A stretch of DNA of 63,020 bases from Prevotellaceae bacterium (lineage in GTDB: Bacteria; Bacteroidota; Bacteroidia; Bacteroidales; Paludibacteraceae): assembly GCA_020636675.1 (NCBI GenBank), contig JACJXK010000017.1, forward strand, positions 1 to 63,020, given 5' to 3'. Shown here piece by piece: positions 43,540 to 51,620 of this stretch; position 1 is the first letter of the stretch; each line of letters starts with the position of its first letter. The notes below the pieces were generated by a model. It searched no databases and was not told where the DNA came from. It saw only the letters and a list, made by a program, of their open reading frames with translations. A program made the position numbers and the translations under genes.

Positions 43540-44943
43540 ATGGAAAGAATGCAGAAAATATTATCCCAAGATGATAACTACCCTCAAAAGAATAGCACGG
43601 AATGCAAAGGCTATGAGGGAGTGCAGACTGTTATTGGTATAACTGAAAACCACCTCGTGGAAGTAAATTTTACAACAGAGCATTTAATGGAATACATCTT
43701 TAGTCCCGGCAATCTGAATAACGCTTATCTACAAGTAAAAAGGAATGCGGGAGCAAGTGGAGTTGATAAAATGGAAGTGGAAGAACTACTGCCATATTTG
43801 CGACAACACAAAGAAGAACTCGTTAAATCTCTAATGCAAGGGACATATCGTCCCAATCCCGTCCGTAGGGTAGAAATACCCAAAGACAATGGCAAGAAAC
43901 GCCAACTCGGCATACCGAGCGTAGTTGACCGAGTAATCCAACAAGCGATAAGTCAAGTACTGACTTTAATCTATGACAGAACGTTCAGTAATTCAAGTTT
44001 CGGCTTCCGACCAAGACGCAGCTGCCACAAAGCACTTCGTAATGTTCAAAGCCATATAACAGAAGGTTACAAATATGCCATAGATTTAGATTTGGAAAAG
44101 TTCTTCGATACAGTCAATCATAGCAAATTGGTAGAGGTATTATCGAGAACTATCAAAGATAATCGCTTACTCTCTCTTATTCATAAATACTTGAATGCAG
44201 GAGTCGTAATCAGTAATAGATTTGAAGAAACAACTTTAGGCGTACCTCAAGGCGGACCACTCAGTCCACTGCTAAGCAATATCATGCTCAATGAGCTTGA
44301 TAAGGAATTAGAAAGACGTGGACATCGTTTTGTCCGCTATGCCGATGACTGTATGATACTTTGCAAAAGCAAACGTGCAGCCAATCGCACCAAAGAGTCA
44401 ATCACTAGATTTATAGAAAACGAACTCTTCCTAAAGGTAAATAAGGAAAAGACGAAAGTAGGATATATTCAAGGTTTGAAATTCTTAGGTTATTCCTTTT
44501 ATGTAATGAAAGGAGTATGTAAACTCTCTCTTCACTCTAAAAGTAAGGAGAAACTAAAATCTAAGCTAAAGGATTTAACTTCAAGAAGTAAAGGTTTTGG
44601 ATATGAGAGATGTAAAATCAAGCTGAAAGAATACGTCCAAGGTTGGATAGGTTACTATAAATTAGCAGAGATGAAGAAATTTCTTTACTCTGTTGACGAA
44701 TGGCTACGAAGACGTTTGCGAATGTGTATATGGAAATGTTGGAAGAAAGTCAAGACAAAGTTTACTAATCTTATAAAATGTAAGATAGGTAGAAATCAAG
44801 CTTGGCAATGGTCGAATACTCGCAAGAGCTATTGGCGTACTTCCAAAAGTCCCATACTATGCAGAGCATTGGATACAGATAGCCTACGCATAGCAGGTTA
44901 TCCATTCTTGTCGGATTATTATAGTAAAGTTTATCGTAAGTAA
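43540..44943 (+). CDS. ltrA: Group II intron reverse transcriptase/maturase
   Basis: A 467-residue LtrA-type protein. The reverse transcriptase core spans residues about 60-330 (NAGASGVDKMEVEEL; GIPSVVDRVIQQAI; SFGFRPRRSCHKAL; catalytic YADD in FVRYADDCMILCKS). The X/maturase domain follows (KLKEYVQGWIGYYKLAEMK ... WRTSKSPILCRAL). No C-terminal HNH endonuclease is present, so mobility would depend on target-primed retrohoming without second-strand cleavage. It is fully open, so the intron may be active. The first ATG is used; nothing else decides the start. Confidence 0.94.
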   Translation: MERMQKILSQDDNYPQKNSTECKGYEGVQTVIGITENHLVEVNFTTEHLMEYIFSPGNLNNAYLQVKRNAGASGVDKMEVEELLPYLRQHKEELVKSLMQGTYRPNPVRRVEIPKDNGKKRQLGIPSVVDRVIQQAISQVLTLIYDRTFSNSSFGFRPRRSCHKALRNVQSHITEGYKYAIDLDLEKFFDTVNHSKLVEVLSRTIKDNRLLSLIHKYLNAGVVISNRFEETTLGVPQGGPLSPLLSNIMLNELDKELERRGHRFVRYADDCMILCKSKRAANRTKESITRFIENELFLKVNKEKTKVGYIQGLKFLGYSFYVMKGVCKLSLHSKSKEKLKSKLKDLTSRSKGFGYERCKIKLKEYVQGWIGYYKLAEMKKFLYSVDEWLRRRLRMCIWKCWKKVKTKFTNLIKCKIGRNQAWQWSNTRKSYWRTSKSPILCRALDTDSLRIAGYPFLSDYYSKVYRK

Positions 44944-45022
44944 GGAACCGCCGTATGCCGAACGGCACGTACGGTGGTGTGAGAGGTCGCATAGGGAATT
45001 AATCCCTATGCTCCTACTCGAT
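44944..45022 (+). ncRNA. Group II intron domains V and VI
   Basis: The catalytic hairpin CCGCCGTATGCC/GGCACGTACGGTGG and the branch-point hairpin GGTCGCATAGGGA...TCCCTATGC, ending CCTACTCGAT, are directly visible behind the reverse transcriptase stop codon. Confidence 0.85.
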
Positions 45023-45102
45023 TGTGTGGGTATTGTGGTTGAGCGGGTGACTTTTATCTTCCATTGGTGTGTTTGGCTCATGTGTGTGGCGTTTTTCCTT
45101 TT

Positions 45103-45582
45103 TTATTCTCTGTCCTTTTTGTGCCAGAATCGGTATGTGATGTCTATCTTTTCTCCGCTTGGCAGTAACTTGTAGAGCCGTTGGTTGGTTTGTGGAGAGC
45201 GTAGACCTCCCATCGAATCCATATATCTTCCTAACTTGATGTATTGAAAGTTCTTTTCGGAGATGCATTTTGGGGTCTCCGGTTTTCCGGAGTACCAGCC
45301 TATATGTATGTCAGACCAACCGTTGTTCACATATCTGGCCATCTCGTCAATCCGTTGAGGGTCTGCGTCTCCTCCCATGAAGCAGACGCATGTTATCTCC
45401 TTCCCGTATTTCTCAAGCAGTAGGGACAGCTCTGAGTCTGTCAGTTCAGTCCCGATGTCGTCCATGAGCCATGGACTGTGACATCCACGGCATCTGTTCG
45501 GACAGTTGGATAGGTTGATGGCGAGTGTCACCTCATCTGGTATCTCGCTGAACACGATGCTGTAATCCGTGTATTTTAACAT
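45103..45582 (-). CDS. nrdG: Anaerobic ribonucleotide reductase activating protein
   Basis: A 159-residue radical-SAM activase of the class III ribonucleotide reductase. The iron-sulfur ligands are in CPNRCRGCHSPWL, the C-x3-C-x2-C form used by NrdG, near residue 27-34; the SAM-binding glycines are in CFMGGDAD. It uses SAM and electrons to create the glycyl radical on NrdD. Length is normal for the short Bacteroidota form. It starts 11 bases after nrdD, in one operon controlled by a B12 riboswitch. The group II intron ends 80 bases beyond its stop. Confidence 0.93.
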   Translation of the reverse strand: MLKYTDYSIVFSEIPDEVTLAINLSNCPNRCRGCHSPWLMDDIGTELTDSELSLLLEKYGKEITCVCFMGGDADPQRIDEMARYVNNGWSDIHIGWYSGKPETPKCISEKNFQYIKLGRYMDSMGGLRSPQTNQRLYKLLPSGEKIDITYRFWHKKDRE

Positions 45583-45593
45583 TGCTATCCTCT

Positions 45594-47696
45594 TTATTGA
45601 TTGATCTCACACTTTTCGTAATATCGTCTTGCCGCCTCTTGTTTTCTGGCGGAAGAGAAGTTGCTTATCCTTTTCATGTAGCCGATGATGCGGGTGAGAT
45701 AGTCCACGTTTTTGCTGTGGCATACGGGACAAGCCTTCAGGTATCGTTTGTCTATATGCCCGCATTCGTTGCATACCGTGTTCGGGATGTTGAATGTGAA
45801 GTAGTTGCATCCTTCTTTGGCGGCTATCTTCAGTAACTGTCTGTATTGGGCTTGGCTGAGGTGCTCGTCGAGATTGAGATGTAGGGCGGAGCCTCCTGTC
45901 AGGTGCTCGATGTATTTGGAACCGTGCAGGCGGATTTTGTCGATGACATTCAGACTGTTGTCCTCCACCACGTAGAAGTAGCTGTTGTAGCATTCTCTTG
46001 ACACTACGTAGCCGTCTTCTTTGTCCCATTTTGCATGTTTGACTCCCACGTTCTCCGCAGGAATCATTTCGCAGTTGAAGAGTATGATCTTGCTTTTATA
46101 TTTCTTGTTGTATGTCTCGATGATGCCTAATACGTCTTGTACAAAACGGACATATTCCGGATTGTCGTTTATCTGGATGCCCAAGAATTCGGCTGCCTCT
46201 ACCAATCCGTTGACGCCGATAGTCAGATATTGACGTCCCATGTTGATGTATCCTGCGTCAAATAGAGGTAGCATACCTTTCTCTTGTAGCATCATGAGAT
46301 TTTCGTTGTATCCTAGCTGCACTTTGTGCACAAGGTCGACAATATCTTCCAAATAGGCAAGGTGGGACATTCCTTTCTTCTTCGCATATTGGATGCATCG
46401 GTTGAGATTGATGGTCAGCACGCTTTTGGAGCCTGTGGAAACGCCTCCGGCTCCTAGTGTGTAGCTGAATCCGTTGTCCTGAATCTCGTTTCGTAGACGG
46501 CAACAGCTGGATAGGGAGTCCGCGTTGTCGCTCATGTAGGTGAAGAAGGAGTGACCTTCTGCGTACATCTCGGCGGTGAAGTCTCCGTATTCCTTGTCTT
46601 TCACGTCTCCGTTTTCGGAGAGGAGTGCCATTGTCTCTACTGGAAATGTAAGTACGGTTTTTGTCCGTTCTTTATTGAACCATTTCATGAACCGTTTCTG
46701 TAACCAGCTGAGGGAGTTCCAATTGGGCTGACTTCCGTTCGGAAACCTGAATTCGCCAAAGAGGCTCTCGAAGTAGAATTTGTCGTAATAGGCGATGTTC
46801 CAGAATACGGCTTGGAAGTTGCGGGCTCCGGTAGGTTGGTTGATGGAGTAGACAATCTGCTCGAAGTAGTCGCAAATCACCTTGTCGAGCGAACGTTGGC
46901 GTACCGAAAGGTCTACCACTTTGTCGGCGTGTAGGTAATAGTCTTCGCCGTACTCGAGTCCGATGAAGTAGTTCATGTACATCAGAAATTCGGGGGTGGC
47001 ACATGCGCCGCTGAGCATACTGGAGACCATGAATACCATGTTGACGAAACCTCCGCAGAACGATTTAAGGTTGGTCGGTGCTTTGGAGTTTCCTCCGATG
47101 GAGGCCGTCCCGTTAAGAAGCCATGGGTACATGGTGATGCTTGCGCAATAGTTTGCCAGACTAGTCTCGTCATTCTTATAGATGAAATGCTGGTTGAGAA
47201 GGTCCAAGTATTTGTCCGAAAATTCTTTTCCGTACATCTCTTTCAACCTGTCGGTCAATAGCCTTCTGTTTAGTCGGATGAAGTTCTTCTTCGGCAGTTC
47301 GCCGATGAGCGTGGCTATGTTTTTCTTCTCCACGTTTGCGTTTGCGTCAAACTTGCTTCCTGTGGCTGGATTCTCGGCGTTGCAGTAGTCTATCAGAAAC
47401 GACAGTTTGTCCAATTCGTCCCTATCTTCTGAATGCTGTTGCCTATATAGCATATATAGTTTTGCTACGGCGAAGTATTTCTCGGTCATGAGAGCCGTTT
47501 CCACTTGGTTTTGGATTTCCTCCACGCTCATGTTTTTGGAGATGCGGACTCTGCCCAGGATGGAGGTCAGTTCTTCGTCGGTGGCAAAGCTTCCGGCGGC
47601 AAGGAATGCCTTTCTGATCGCGTTTTTTATTTTGTCGATGGAGAATTGTTCGGGTTTGCCGTTTCTTTTGATGATTTGGATGTCTGAACTGCTCAT
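45594..47696 (-). CDS. nrdD: Anaerobic (class III) ribonucleoside-triphosphate reductase
   Basis: A 700-residue glycyl-radical enzyme that makes deoxynucleotides without oxygen and without B12. It starts with an ATP-cone (IQIIKRNGKPEQFSIDKIKN). The body contains the family segments SCCRLRNE and LGAGGVSTGS. At the C-terminus a zinc site (CNECGHIDKRYLKACPVCHS) precedes the glycyl-radical site in RIIGYMKRISNFS. I use ATG 47694-47696 (MSSSDIQI); the frame reads 42 codons further upstream, but these lie in the riboswitch expression platform. Control by a cobalamin riboswitch implies it is repressed when B12 is available. Confidence 0.95.
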   Translation of the reverse strand: MSSSDIQIIKRNGKPEQFSIDKIKNAIRKAFLAAGSFATDEELTSILGRVRISKNMSVEEIQNQVETALMTEKYFAVAKLYMLYRQQHSEDRDELDKLSFLIDYCNAENPATGSKFDANANVEKKNIATLIGELPKKNFIRLNRRLLTDRLKEMYGKEFSDKYLDLLNQHFIYKNDETSLANYCASITMYPWLLNGTASIGGNSKAPTNLKSFCGGFVNMVFMVSSMLSGACATPEFLMYMNYFIGLEYGEDYYLHADKVVDLSVRQRSLDKVICDYFEQIVYSINQPTGARNFQAVFWNIAYYDKFYFESLFGEFRFPNGSQPNWNSLSWLQKRFMKWFNKERTKTVLTFPVETMALLSENGDVKDKEYGDFTAEMYAEGHSFFTYMSDNADSLSSCCRLRNEIQDNGFSYTLGAGGVSTGSKSVLTINLNRCIQYAKKKGMSHLAYLEDIVDLVHKVQLGYNENLMMLQEKGMLPLFDAGYINMGRQYLTIGVNGLVEAAEFLGIQINDNPEYVRFVQDVLGIIETYNKKYKSKIILFNCEMIPAENVGVKHAKWDKEDGYVVSRECYNSYFYVVEDNSLNVIDKIRLHGSKYIEHLTGGSALHLNLDEHLSQAQYRQLLKIAAKEGCNYFTFNIPNTVCNECGHIDKRYLKACPVCHSKNVDYLTRIIGYMKRISNFSSARKQEAARRYYEKCEINQ

Positions 47697-47844
47697 GATG
47701 CCTTGTTGTTGTTTTAGTTGTTTCCGATAATATGGGGCAAAGCAGGTGTGGAGTGCTACAACTAGAGGATTTCTATACGGACGATGGCAGTGTCGTAGAA
47801 TCTCTTGTGTTGGCTCTTTCACCCGAAAGCCTCAAGATGATGGC

Positions 47845-48034
47845 ATTGGCAGGTCTTCTGACTTGTTCCGGATTTTGGCGCCTTCCCGACTCTAATGATC
47901 AGTGGCAAAGATTGCCTTCTCCTGTTTATCTTCCGTAATGGGAGATGGAACTTACAGCAGCGGGAACTGTTGCCGATTTGCACGGCATTCCCTTTTGATT
48001 CCATATCGCGGTCTGCGATGATGGAAACCAATGA
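47845..48034 (-). promoter_or_regulatory. Cobalamin riboswitch controlling nrdD-nrdG
   Basis: The minus strand holds, in order, AAGGGAATGCCGTGCAAATC, CCCGCTGCTGTAAGTTCC, GCCACTGATCA, GTCGGGAAGGCGCC and the B12 box AGTCAGAAGACCTGCC. These are the same landmarks as in the btuB leader. About 150 bases separate the aptamer from the nrdD start, enough for an expression platform. B12 would switch off the B12-independent reductase. Ends are approximate. Confidence 0.93.
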
Positions 48035-48038
48035 CGGT

Positions 48039-48047
48039 GTAAAGGTA
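48039..48047 (-). promoter_or_regulatory. -7 promoter element of nrdD-nrdG
   Basis: The minus strand reads TACCTTTAC, close to TAnnTTTG, immediately before the riboswitch. Confidence 0.45.
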
Positions 48048-48254
48048 CATTCTTATTTTTTATTTTCAAACGGGGTTTTTGGTGGATATTCCTATTGTGT
48101 TGATTTCTAAAATGATATTTTTTTTCTTTTTGTGTTAAATAAAAAGTGTATGTCTAAATTGTTGGTATTTAGTTTGTTATAGTTTCATTCTTGTTCGGGT
48201 GGTGACGAATTCGGTAGGGAAGCGAATAGTAGGAAGGGGAAGTGTTGTTTCTTG

Positions 48255-48293
48255 AAAAAACGAAAAGAGGATGACCATTGGTCACCCTCTCTT
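48255..48293 (-). terminator. Terminator after gapA
   Basis: On the minus strand GAGGGTGACC pairs with GGTCATCCTC (one mismatch), followed by TTTTCGTTTTTT, 25 bases after the gapA stop codon. Confidence 0.8.
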
Positions 48294-48317
48294 TTAAGAT
48301 TATTCCTTGTTTGGAAA

Positions 48318-49313
48318 TTACTTAGCGATAACGCGAGCCATTTCACAAACCTTGTTAGAATATCCCCATTCGTTGTCATACCAAGATACAACTTTAACGA
48401 AAGTAGGATCCAATTGGATACCAGCCTTAGCGTCGAAGATTGAAGTACGAGCATCGTTACGGAAGTCAGTTGAAACAACTGCCTCGTCAGTGTAGCCAAG
48501 TACACCCTTCAATTCGCCTTCAGAAGCGGCCTTCATAGCAGCGCAGATTTCGTCGTATGTAGCAGCCTTCTCCAACTCAACTGTCAAGTCAACAACAGAA
48601 ACGTCAGAAGTAGGGACACGCATTGACATACCAGTCAATTTGCCGTTCAATACAGGCAATACCTTACCTACAGCCTTAGCAGCACCAGTAGAAGAAGGGA
48701 TGATATTCTCTAGGATACCACGACCACCTCTCCAATCCTTCTTAGAAGGACCGTCAACTGTTTTCTGAGTTGCAGTTGCAGCGTGAACTGTAGTCATCAA
48801 ACCGCGCTTGATACCGAACTTGTCGTTCAACACCTTAGAGATAGGAGCCAAACAGTTAGTAGTACAAGATGCATTAGAGATGATAGACTGTCCTGCATAA
48901 GTCTTGTCGTTAACTCCGTAAACGAACATTGGAGTTGCGTCTTTAGAAGGAGCTGACATGATAACTTTCTTAGCACCTGCCTTCAAGTGAGCAGCAGCCA
49001 ACTCTTCTGTCAAGAAGAAACCAGTAGACTCAACAACTACGTCAGCTTGAAGAGCTCCCCAAGTGATTTGAGAAGGATCTTTCTCTGCGAAGATCTGAAT
49101 CTTGTTTCCGTCAACAATCATGTAGTTTCCTTCCACTTTGATTTCGTGGTTGAACTGGCCATGAACTGAATCGTATTTAAGCATGTAAGCCAAATAGTCA
49201 GCGTCCAATAGGTCGTTGATACCTACTACCTGAATGTCTTTGAAGTTCTCAACAGCTGCACGGAACACCATACGTCCGATACGGCCGAAACCGTTAATAC
49301 CAAGTTTAATCAT
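48318..49313 (-). CDS. gapA: Glyceraldehyde-3-phosphate dehydrogenase, type I
   Basis: A 331-residue glycolytic enzyme that oxidises glyceraldehyde-3-phosphate with NAD and phosphate. The NAD-binding start is IKLGINGFGRIGRMVFRA; the catalytic cysteine is in SNASCTTNCLAP near residue 148; further signatures are GRGILENIIPSSTGAAKAVG and the C-terminal SWYDNEWGYSNKV. The codon use is strongly biased (few rare codons, many GCA/GTA/AAG) compared with its neighbours, as expected for a highly expressed gene. It is monocistronic with its own good promoter and terminator. Confidence 0.97.
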   Translation of the reverse strand: MIKLGINGFGRIGRMVFRAAVENFKDIQVVGINDLLDADYLAYMLKYDSVHGQFNHEIKVEGNYMIVDGNKIQIFAEKDPSQITWGALQADVVVESTGFFLTEELAAAHLKAGAKKVIMSAPSKDATPMFVYGVNDKTYAGQSIISNASCTTNCLAPISKVLNDKFGIKRGLMTTVHAATATQKTVDGPSKKDWRGGRGILENIIPSSTGAAKAVGKVLPVLNGKLTGMSMRVPTSDVSVVDLTVELEKAATYDEICAAMKAASEGELKGVLGYTDEAVVSTDFRNDARTSIFDAKAGIQLDPTFVKVVSWYDNEWGYSNKVCEMARVIAK

Positions 49314-49355
49314 TTTTCTTTAAAATTTATATTTAAAAGTTTTTTTTCTACCTTG

Positions 49356-49386
49356 CAAAATTAGTCAAACTATAAGATATTTCAAA
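49356..49386 (-). promoter_or_regulatory. gapA promoter (-33 and -7 elements)
   Basis: On the minus strand TTTG at 49386-49383 is followed, 19 bases later, by TAATTTTG at 49363-49356, an excellent fit to the Bacteroidota TTTG...TAnnTTTG promoter. Confidence 0.75.
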
Positions 49387-49436
49387 AGCAAGATGTTTTT
49401 ATTTTGCAATAAAGTGTAACTTGTTGCAATAAAAAA

Positions 49437-49583
49437 TCAGGCGAGAGATTCTGCCTGATTATATCCCGACGGTACGTTTCCGTAAGAGTCGCATCCGCAT
49501 GATGACGATTTGCAGGCGTTTGCAGCCAATGCTAGCAAAAACAATGCAATCGCTATTTTTATATATCTTACCATCTGATTCAT
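49437..49583 (-). CDS. Tiny cysteine-rich lipoprotein (48 aa)
   Basis: ATG 49581-49583 to TGA 49437-49439. The sequence begins MNQMVRYIKIAIALFLLALA and has a lipobox ending ANAC, then KSSSCGCDSYGNVPSG. After removal of the signal the mature peptide is only about 25 residues, with three cysteines including the lipid-bearing one. Its start directly follows the stop of the upstream tiny lipoprotein (TAAATG), so they form one unit. The function is unknown; small lipoproteins of this make are common in Bacteroidales. Confidence 0.7.
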   Translation of the reverse strand: MNQMVRYIKIAIALFLLALAANACKSSSCGCDSYGNVPSGYNQAESLA

Positions 49584-49712
49584 TTATGCGTTTTGTTCCA
49601 TTGTTTGCTGGTTTCCCTCTGCCTCTCCGTATCCTGGACAAGCTTTTGATTTGCATGAACCCATCAGCGCGATAATGGCCGCAGCTGCAATGATAAATTT
49701 AATAGCTTTCAT
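49584..49712 (-). CDS. Tiny lipoprotein (42 aa)
   Basis: ATG 49710-49712 to TAA 49584-49586. It reads MKAIKFIIAAAAIIALMGSC, a lipoprotein signal with the lipobox cysteine at residue 20, then KSKACPGYGEAEGN and a short polar tail. It shares with the next gene the layout signal-lipobox-CKS-C-(glycine/tyrosine segment). The pair lies between gapA and a DUF4105 gene on the same strand. Function unknown; both genes are too small for most gene finders. Confidence 0.72.
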   Translation of the reverse strand: MKAIKFIIAAAAIIALMGSCKSKACPGYGEAEGNQQTMEQNA

Positions 49713-49799
49713 TTCTATGTATGTTTTGTTATTTATGTTTTATCTTATGTGGCAAAAACCATGCAAATTTACGTTATTGTTCTAAATTATCCAATCTGT

Positions 49800-50990
49800 T
49801 TATATTTTTTTTGTCTTAGAACATCGACTTGTCATCTCGCGAAGCGGAGTTATGTAGTTGACGGACCGTATTGCCATTGTCAGCATGAGGGGAAAGAATG
49901 CGGGATTGTACTTTTGTGGCAGTAGCGGCCATCCTAGAATGGCGATTGCGAGTAGTGCCAGATTCAACGCATGGTAATATTTTAGTTTGCTTCTGAGCGC
50001 TTTGAATGGAACCAGTATGGCAAATGCTAGTTGTAAAGGGTTCAGCCATAAAAGGTTGTAGTTGGGGTTGGTGCAGGGATGCTCGGAAACGAATGCGAGA
50101 AAACTGAGGATGCTCCCTATCGCTCCTGCTATGGCAAACAGTATGATGTCAAACCACAAGTCGTTCTTCCTTTTGTAGGTGTAGAATGCCGTGTGGGCTA
50201 TGACTAGTAAAAAGAAAATCCAGCAGGCTGCTGTCGGCGATATCTCTGACGGAAGGTCGTGCTCTTGTTCCTCTGATATCGGCGTGTAAATCGTTTTGGT
50301 CTCGGAGACGAGGTCTTCTCCTCCTTCCTTCTTGCTCGATTCGTAGACCCGCATCAGTTCGCCGGGGAGGAATGTCATGTTGCTGTCTGCTACCACCTCG
50401 TCCGTCTGGCTGCCTAGGCATAGGTCGATGCCGAAGGCGAACCATTTCATGCTGGCTAGCTTTTCGTGGATGATCTCCCTGTATGTCTGTTTGTTTCCCA
50501 GTGCGGGGTAGGTGATGCCTCCCGTCACCTTCTCAATTAGTTTTTTTGGACGGGTGGCGCAATTGTCGAAGAAGAAGTTGTATCTATAATATCTGTTTTC
50601 CGGACTTGCGTTGACATATAGTGCCGTTATTATCTCTTCTTTCTCCGCTTCCGTTAGGTTGAGTGTCTGCTCGTACATGTATGCGTTTTTCTCGGCTATC
50701 TCGTTCATCGAGCTGCCGAAGCTTTGTATGGCTAGCTTGTAGTCTGTTTCTCCTTTTACGAACTTATAGATGAATCCGTCGTCGAAGCTAAATATGCCGT
50801 AGTTGAACACTACGTCTAGACCTATGGCTCTGTCTTGGATGCGTATGGCGGTGTGCCCCCATGCTGTGTATATCTCTGATTCTGACGGAGTACTGGTGAG
50901 TAGACTGACTGTTTTTGTGCTGGACGATTGCGCGTTTGCGGTCGTCATCGCTAATAAGAGTAGGATGCTGGATAGAATCAGTTGTCTCAT
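49800..50990 (-). CDS. DUF4105 (Lnb-like N-terminal) membrane protein
   Basis: A 396-residue protein with a signal peptide ending at TTANAQ, an N-terminal DUF4105 domain (about residues 25-180) and a C-terminal membrane part with about four helices (from residue 250). The domain shows the SEIYTAWGHTAIRI and YNFFFDNCATRP segments, in which histidine and cysteine suggest a papain-like or NlpC-related active site; relatives are annotated as Lnb N-terminal periplasmic domains. A cell-envelope amidase or peptidase role is possible but unproven. Confidence 0.82.
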   Translation of the reverse strand: MRQLILSSILLLLAMTTANAQSSSTKTVSLLTSTPSESEIYTAWGHTAIRIQDRAIGLDVVFNYGIFSFDDGFIYKFVKGETDYKLAIQSFGSSMNEIAEKNAYMYEQTLNLTEAEKEEIITALYVNASPENRYYRYNFFFDNCATRPKKLIEKVTGGITYPALGNKQTYREIIHEKLASMKWFAFGIDLCLGSQTDEVVADSNMTFLPGELMRVYESSKKEGGEDLVSETKTIYTPISEEQEHDLPSEISPTAACWIFFLLVIAHTAFYTYKRKNDLWFDIILFAIAGAIGSILSFLAFVSEHPCTNPNYNLLWLNPLQLAFAILVPFKALRSKLKYYHALNLALLAIAILGWPLLPQKYNPAFFPLMLTMAIRSVNYITPLREMTSRCSKTKKI

Positions 50991-51084
50991 GTCTTTGCTT
51001 TGTTGTTATAATAACGTTGGATGTTGTTGTTAATTGTTTGGCTTTTGTGCCGTTTTTGGCTTTTGCCCATGAAGGCTTGCCTAT

Positions 51085-51136
51085 TTAAAAAAGGATCCAA
51101 GATTAAGTCAATCTTGGATCCTTTTATTTTTTTTGT
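51085..51136 (-). terminator. Strong terminator after the small sorting-domain gene
   Basis: AAGGATCCAAGATT pairs perfectly with AATCTTGGATCCTT around a 5-base loop, with T-runs on both strands. For the minus strand it lies 15 bases after the stop at 51152. Confidence 0.88.
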
Positions 51137-51151
51137 CTTGTTGGAGACTCG

Positions 51152-51478
51152 TTATTTGATGATGACTCTTTTCAATACATCGCCGACCTGTATGATGTAA
51201 AATCCGCTATTTAGATTCAAATCGTAAGTGTCCTTTTCGTTCTTGATGGTTCCCTTGATGACCTTTTCGCCTAGCATGTTTTTTATTACGAATTCAGAAC
51301 CTTGAACGGCATTGAAGATGTATAGCCTGTTGCTTGTGACGCTTACAGATATCTCCGTTTCTTTCTGTGCATCTTTTTGTGCTTGATTTTGCGCCTCTTT
51401 TGGTGTTTGGCTTTGTGCCGCAGCACCGCCCAAACTCAAAATCATCGTGAAAAATATGAAAAGTATAAGATGTTTCAT
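51152..51478 (-). CDS. Minimal type IX sorting-domain protein
   Basis: A 108-residue protein starting at ATG 51476-51478 (MKHLILFIFFTMILSLGG). After the signal peptide there is only a short glutamine/lysine/glutamate linker (PKEAQNQAQKDAQKETE), and then a complete Por-type C-terminal domain (SNRLYIFNAVQGSEFVIKNM ... GFYIIQVGDVLKRVIIK). There is no cargo domain. It may be a truncated secreted protein or a genuine minimal substrate. The longer frame start (19 codons upstream) lies before the signal peptide and is rejected. Confidence 0.78.
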   Translation of the reverse strand: MKHLILFIFFTMILSLGGAAAQSQTPKEAQNQAQKDAQKETEISVSVTSNRLYIFNAVQGSEFVIKNMLGEKVIKGTIKNEKDTYDLNLNSGFYIIQVGDVLKRVIIK

Positions 51479-51620
51479 TCCGTATGTTTTAGATACCTTT
51501 TCTGCAAATATAAGTTCTAATTTTCTGAGAAACAAAAAAACAGAACTTTTTTATCTGAAAGATGCAATAAAATTGATTTGCATTAGTTCTAATGCTTCTT
51601 TGTCCTTTTTTTTCGAATGG

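Larger units (their letters stand above)
43009..45022 (+). mobile_element. Group II intron with intron-encoded reverse transcriptase
   Basis: The 5' end is GTGCG at 43009, the conserved group II start. The leader to 43539 is highly structured, with the GAAGCCATC/GATGGCTTC hairpin and the GGGTGAAAGTCCC segment typical of domain I. After the reverse transcriptase gene comes domain V (CCGCCGTATGCCGAACGGCA, then CGTACGGTGG) and domain VI (GAGAGGTCGCATAGGG... CCTACTCGAT), ending at the AT of 45021-45022. It is inserted between a gene fragment and the 3' end of nrdG, on the strand opposite to nrdG. It looks complete. Confidence 0.88.

Noticed and set aside
47697..47822. Upstream extension of nrdD by 42 codons
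   Set aside because: It lies in the riboswitch expression platform, and the conserved ATP-cone begins just after ATG 47694-47696.
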